DNA of 6,316 bases, taken from contig JAAYFA010000246.1 in assembly GCA_012728445.1 (NCBI GenBank), positions 1-6,316 of the forward strand, in the 5' to 3' direction. The notes under the pieces are model-generated. The model made no database searches. It had not been told where the DNA came from and saw only the letters and a list, made by a program, of their open reading frames with translations. The DNA is from Clostridiales bacterium. Its GTDB lineage: Bacteria > Bacillota > Clostridia > Oscillospirales > Acutalibacteraceae. Position numbers and translations under genes: made by a program. This document shows positions 5,483 to 6,316 of the stretch, piece after piece (within the stretch, counting starts at the first letter, position 1; the number at the start of each line of letters is the position of its first letter).

Positions 5483-5580
5483 AATGTCATCCGCAGATGA
5501 CGTTGTCGCCCTGTGGGCGCCGGCTCCTTTGGAAAAGAAGCCTTTCGGTTGCCCCTTCGCAAAGGAGAGGTTCTCTCCTT
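5483..5580. repeat. Hairpin-rich non-coding segment resembling a dispersed repeat
   Basis: In about 100 nt there are several successive inverted repeats. They are AATGTCATC-CGCA-GATGACGTT (5483-5504), CGCCC-TGT-GGGCG (5507-5519), GGCT...AGCC enclosing CCTTT/AAAGG-type pairing (5522-5542), CTCCTTT (5524-5530) with AAAGGAG (5561-5567), and AAGGAGAG-GTT-CTCTCCTT (5562-5580). This layout resembles hairpin repeats I recall from Oscillospirales genomes, but copy number cannot be judged from one window. The 67-codon minus-strand frame across it looks incidental. The last arm touches the -35 box of the mrpE promoter. From 5382 to 5482 I see nothing beyond a small GCGC-GTACT-GCGC palindrome. Confidence 0.45.
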
Positions 5581-5606
5581 GACTTATTATAGTTTTATGA
5601 TATAAT
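5579..5606 (+). promoter_or_regulatory. mrpE operon promoter (sigma-A type, extended -10)
   Basis: TTGACT (5579-5584), a 16-nt spacer and TATAAT (5601-5606) preceded by TG at 5598-5599 (TGATATAAT). Expected start is near 5613, giving a leader of about 220 nt that contains the riboswitch. The 3' arm of an 8-bp inverted repeat (5562-5580) overlaps the first two bases of the -35 box. Confidence 0.85.
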
Positions 5607-5640
5607 ATTAATTAAGCAAATATAAAAAAGAATTAAAAAA

Positions 5641-5762
5641 ATCGATCTCCGAATTCGTTCTTTTGAAGCGGGGGAACTACACAACCGGTGGGGTGAATCC
5701 TATTTACGTAGGTAGGGCAAACTTGGTGCCCGAATCCGTCAACTAACCTCGTAGGAGTAATC
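5641..5762 (+). ncRNA. c-di-AMP riboswitch aptamer (ydaO/yuaA leader)
   Basis: The conserved blocks of the ydaO-yuaA class are present in order: GCGGGGGAAC (5668-5677), GGGGTGAATCC (5690-5700), GGTAGGGC (5711-5718), then GCCCGAATCCGTC (5728-5740) and CTAACCTCGTAGG (5743-5755). GGGC (5715-5718) pairs with GCCC (5728-5731). CTCC (5647-5650) can pair with GGAG (5754-5757) as the closing stem. This class senses cyclic di-AMP and generally turns genes off when the ligand is high, often genes for potassium uptake, osmolyte transport or cell-wall turnover. Here it precedes an Mrp antiporter gene. One small departure is CAACTAAC where CAGCTAAC is usual. Confidence 0.93.
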
Positions 5763-5763
5763 C

Positions 5764-5819
5764 AAGCGTTGCGTTTTAGTCTATATAGACTTGACCTGCG
5801 CTTTTTTTGTCGTTTTTTT
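5764..5819 (+). terminator. Intrinsic terminator, expression platform of the riboswitch
   Basis: AAGCG (5764-5768) pairs with CGCTT (5799-5803) around an inner stem AGTCTA-TA-TAGACT (5778-5791). Seven T residues follow (5802-5808), and a second run of seven is at 5813-5819. It lies directly after the aptamer and before the mrpE ribosome site, the usual position for ligand-dependent termination. Confidence 0.78.
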
Positions 5820-5834
5820 GAGAGGGTGGAGAAG

Positions 5835-6316
5835 ATGAGCAAACATTGGCCGGTATTATTTGTTTTACTATTATTGTTTTGGATTGTGATTTCCGGAGAG
5901 GCGGATGTACAGCATCTGATTGCCGGTGCGTTTATTTCGTTGATCGCTGTTTTGTTTTGGCGTGTCCTTACCCCAAGGTTGCCTGCTTTCCCGCTTTCGG
6001 GGGAACTGCTGCGTCTGGGTTACAGCCTTTTTCTACTCGCAGGGTATGTGATCTCTTCAAACATCGCGGTTGCAAAAACACTGCTATTTTCCAAACCCGG
6101 CGTTAGTCCGGCTTTCGTGACGATGGATACAGGCATAAAGAGCAATTGGGGCAAGGTGTTTTTAGCGACATGCATCACCATTACCCCGGGGACGATTACC
6201 GTTGACCTTGACCCGGATACGGGGATTTTTGTTGTGCATACCCTGACGGAAGAAAATGCCGTTGACTTACACTATTGGCGTATTATTGACAAAATCAAAG
6301 CGTTAGAAACATGGAG
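5835..6316 (+). CDS. mrpE: Mrp-type Na+/H+ antiporter subunit E (C-terminus beyond the window)
   Basis: MrpE/MnhE is a small membrane subunit of the multi-subunit Mrp cation/proton antiporter, which exports Na+ and supports pH and sodium homeostasis. The frame is open from ATG 5835 for 160 codons to the window edge; full family members are about 160-170 residues, so little is missing. It shows an N-terminal hydrophobic pair (about 5-20 and 25-45), a further span at about 58-76, then the soluble part with the family signature CITITPGTITVDLDPDTG (113-130) and a following VHTL. The ribosome site GAGGGTGGAG lies just before the ATG. Being first behind the promoter and riboswitch suggests an operon starting with mrpE, as in some Clostridia and Thermotogales, with further subunits to the right. 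Expression is probably lowered by c-di-AMP. Confidence 0.93.
   Translation, partial: MSKHWPVLFVLLLLFWIVISGEADVQHLIAGAFISLIAVLFWRVLTPRLPAFPLSGELLRLGYSLFLLAGYVISSNIAVAKTLLFSKPGVSPAFVTMDTGIKSNWGKVFLATCITITPGTITVDLDPDTGIFVVHTLTEENAVDLHYWRIIDKIKALETW

Noticed and set aside
5359..5562. 67-codon minus-strand frame upstream of ahcY
   Set aside because: It runs through the hairpin-rich block and the ahcY promoter, and has no ribosome site or recognisable sequence.
5846..6106. 86-codon plus-strand frame inside mrpE
   Set aside because: It is a shifted frame over mrpE. The frame starting at 5835 carries the MrpE signature and a ribosome site and stays open to the window edge.

Overview
The window looks like chromosomal DNA of a Gram-positive anaerobe of the class Clostridia, possibly Oscillospirales. 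The class is suggested by strong AGGAGG-type ribosome sites, a ydaO/yuaA-type c-di-AMP riboswitch, Rnf-family membrane proteins and an archaeal/Thermotoga-like short form of adenosylhomocysteinase. The order is a guess. I see no tRNA, rRNA, CRISPR array or insertion sequence.

Minus strand, read right to left from about 5381 to 1. A well-formed promoter (TTGTAA, 17 nt, TATATT) drives ahcY (S-adenosylhomocysteine hydrolase). After a 221-nt gap comes rpe (ribulose-phosphate 3-epimerase, TTG start). Then follows a tightly packed membrane-protein group: an RnfD-like, an RnfE-like and an RnfA-like protein, and the first 63 codons of an unrecognised membrane-anchored protein that runs off the left edge. 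rpe and rnfD are 29 nt apart, and rnfD and rnfE overlap. The rnfE-rnfA gap is filled almost exactly by a 37-codon ORF that also contains two strand-biased hairpins with complementary loops.

The Rnf-like trio is the most unusual part. By alignment from memory to classical RnfA, RnfE and RnfD, three of the four cysteines that hold the intramembrane [2Fe-2S] cluster between RnfA and RnfE are replaced (Ser32 and Thr119 in RnfA; Ser117 in RnfE; only RnfE Cys34 remains). The flavinylation motif of RnfD is reduced to PGVAGSS. RnfE also carries an acidic, low-complexity C-terminal tail of about 160 residues. The other Rnf subunits (B, C, G) are not in the window. This suggests a derived Rnf paralogue rather than a standard ferredoxin:NAD+ oxidoreductase.

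Plus strand. Between rpe and ahcY there is a good -10 box, a small GNRA-capped hairpin and a long hairpin followed by a T tract. The long hairpin pairs fully only as plus-strand RNA, which suggests a short non-coding transcript of about 100 nt. From 5579 rightward a strong extended -10 promoter leads into a c-di-AMP riboswitch, an intrinsic terminator and mrpE, the probable first gene of an Mrp-type Na+/H+ antiporter operon that leaves the window on the right. The 540-nt space between the divergent ahcY and mrpE genes also holds a hairpin-rich stretch that resembles a dispersed non-coding repeat.
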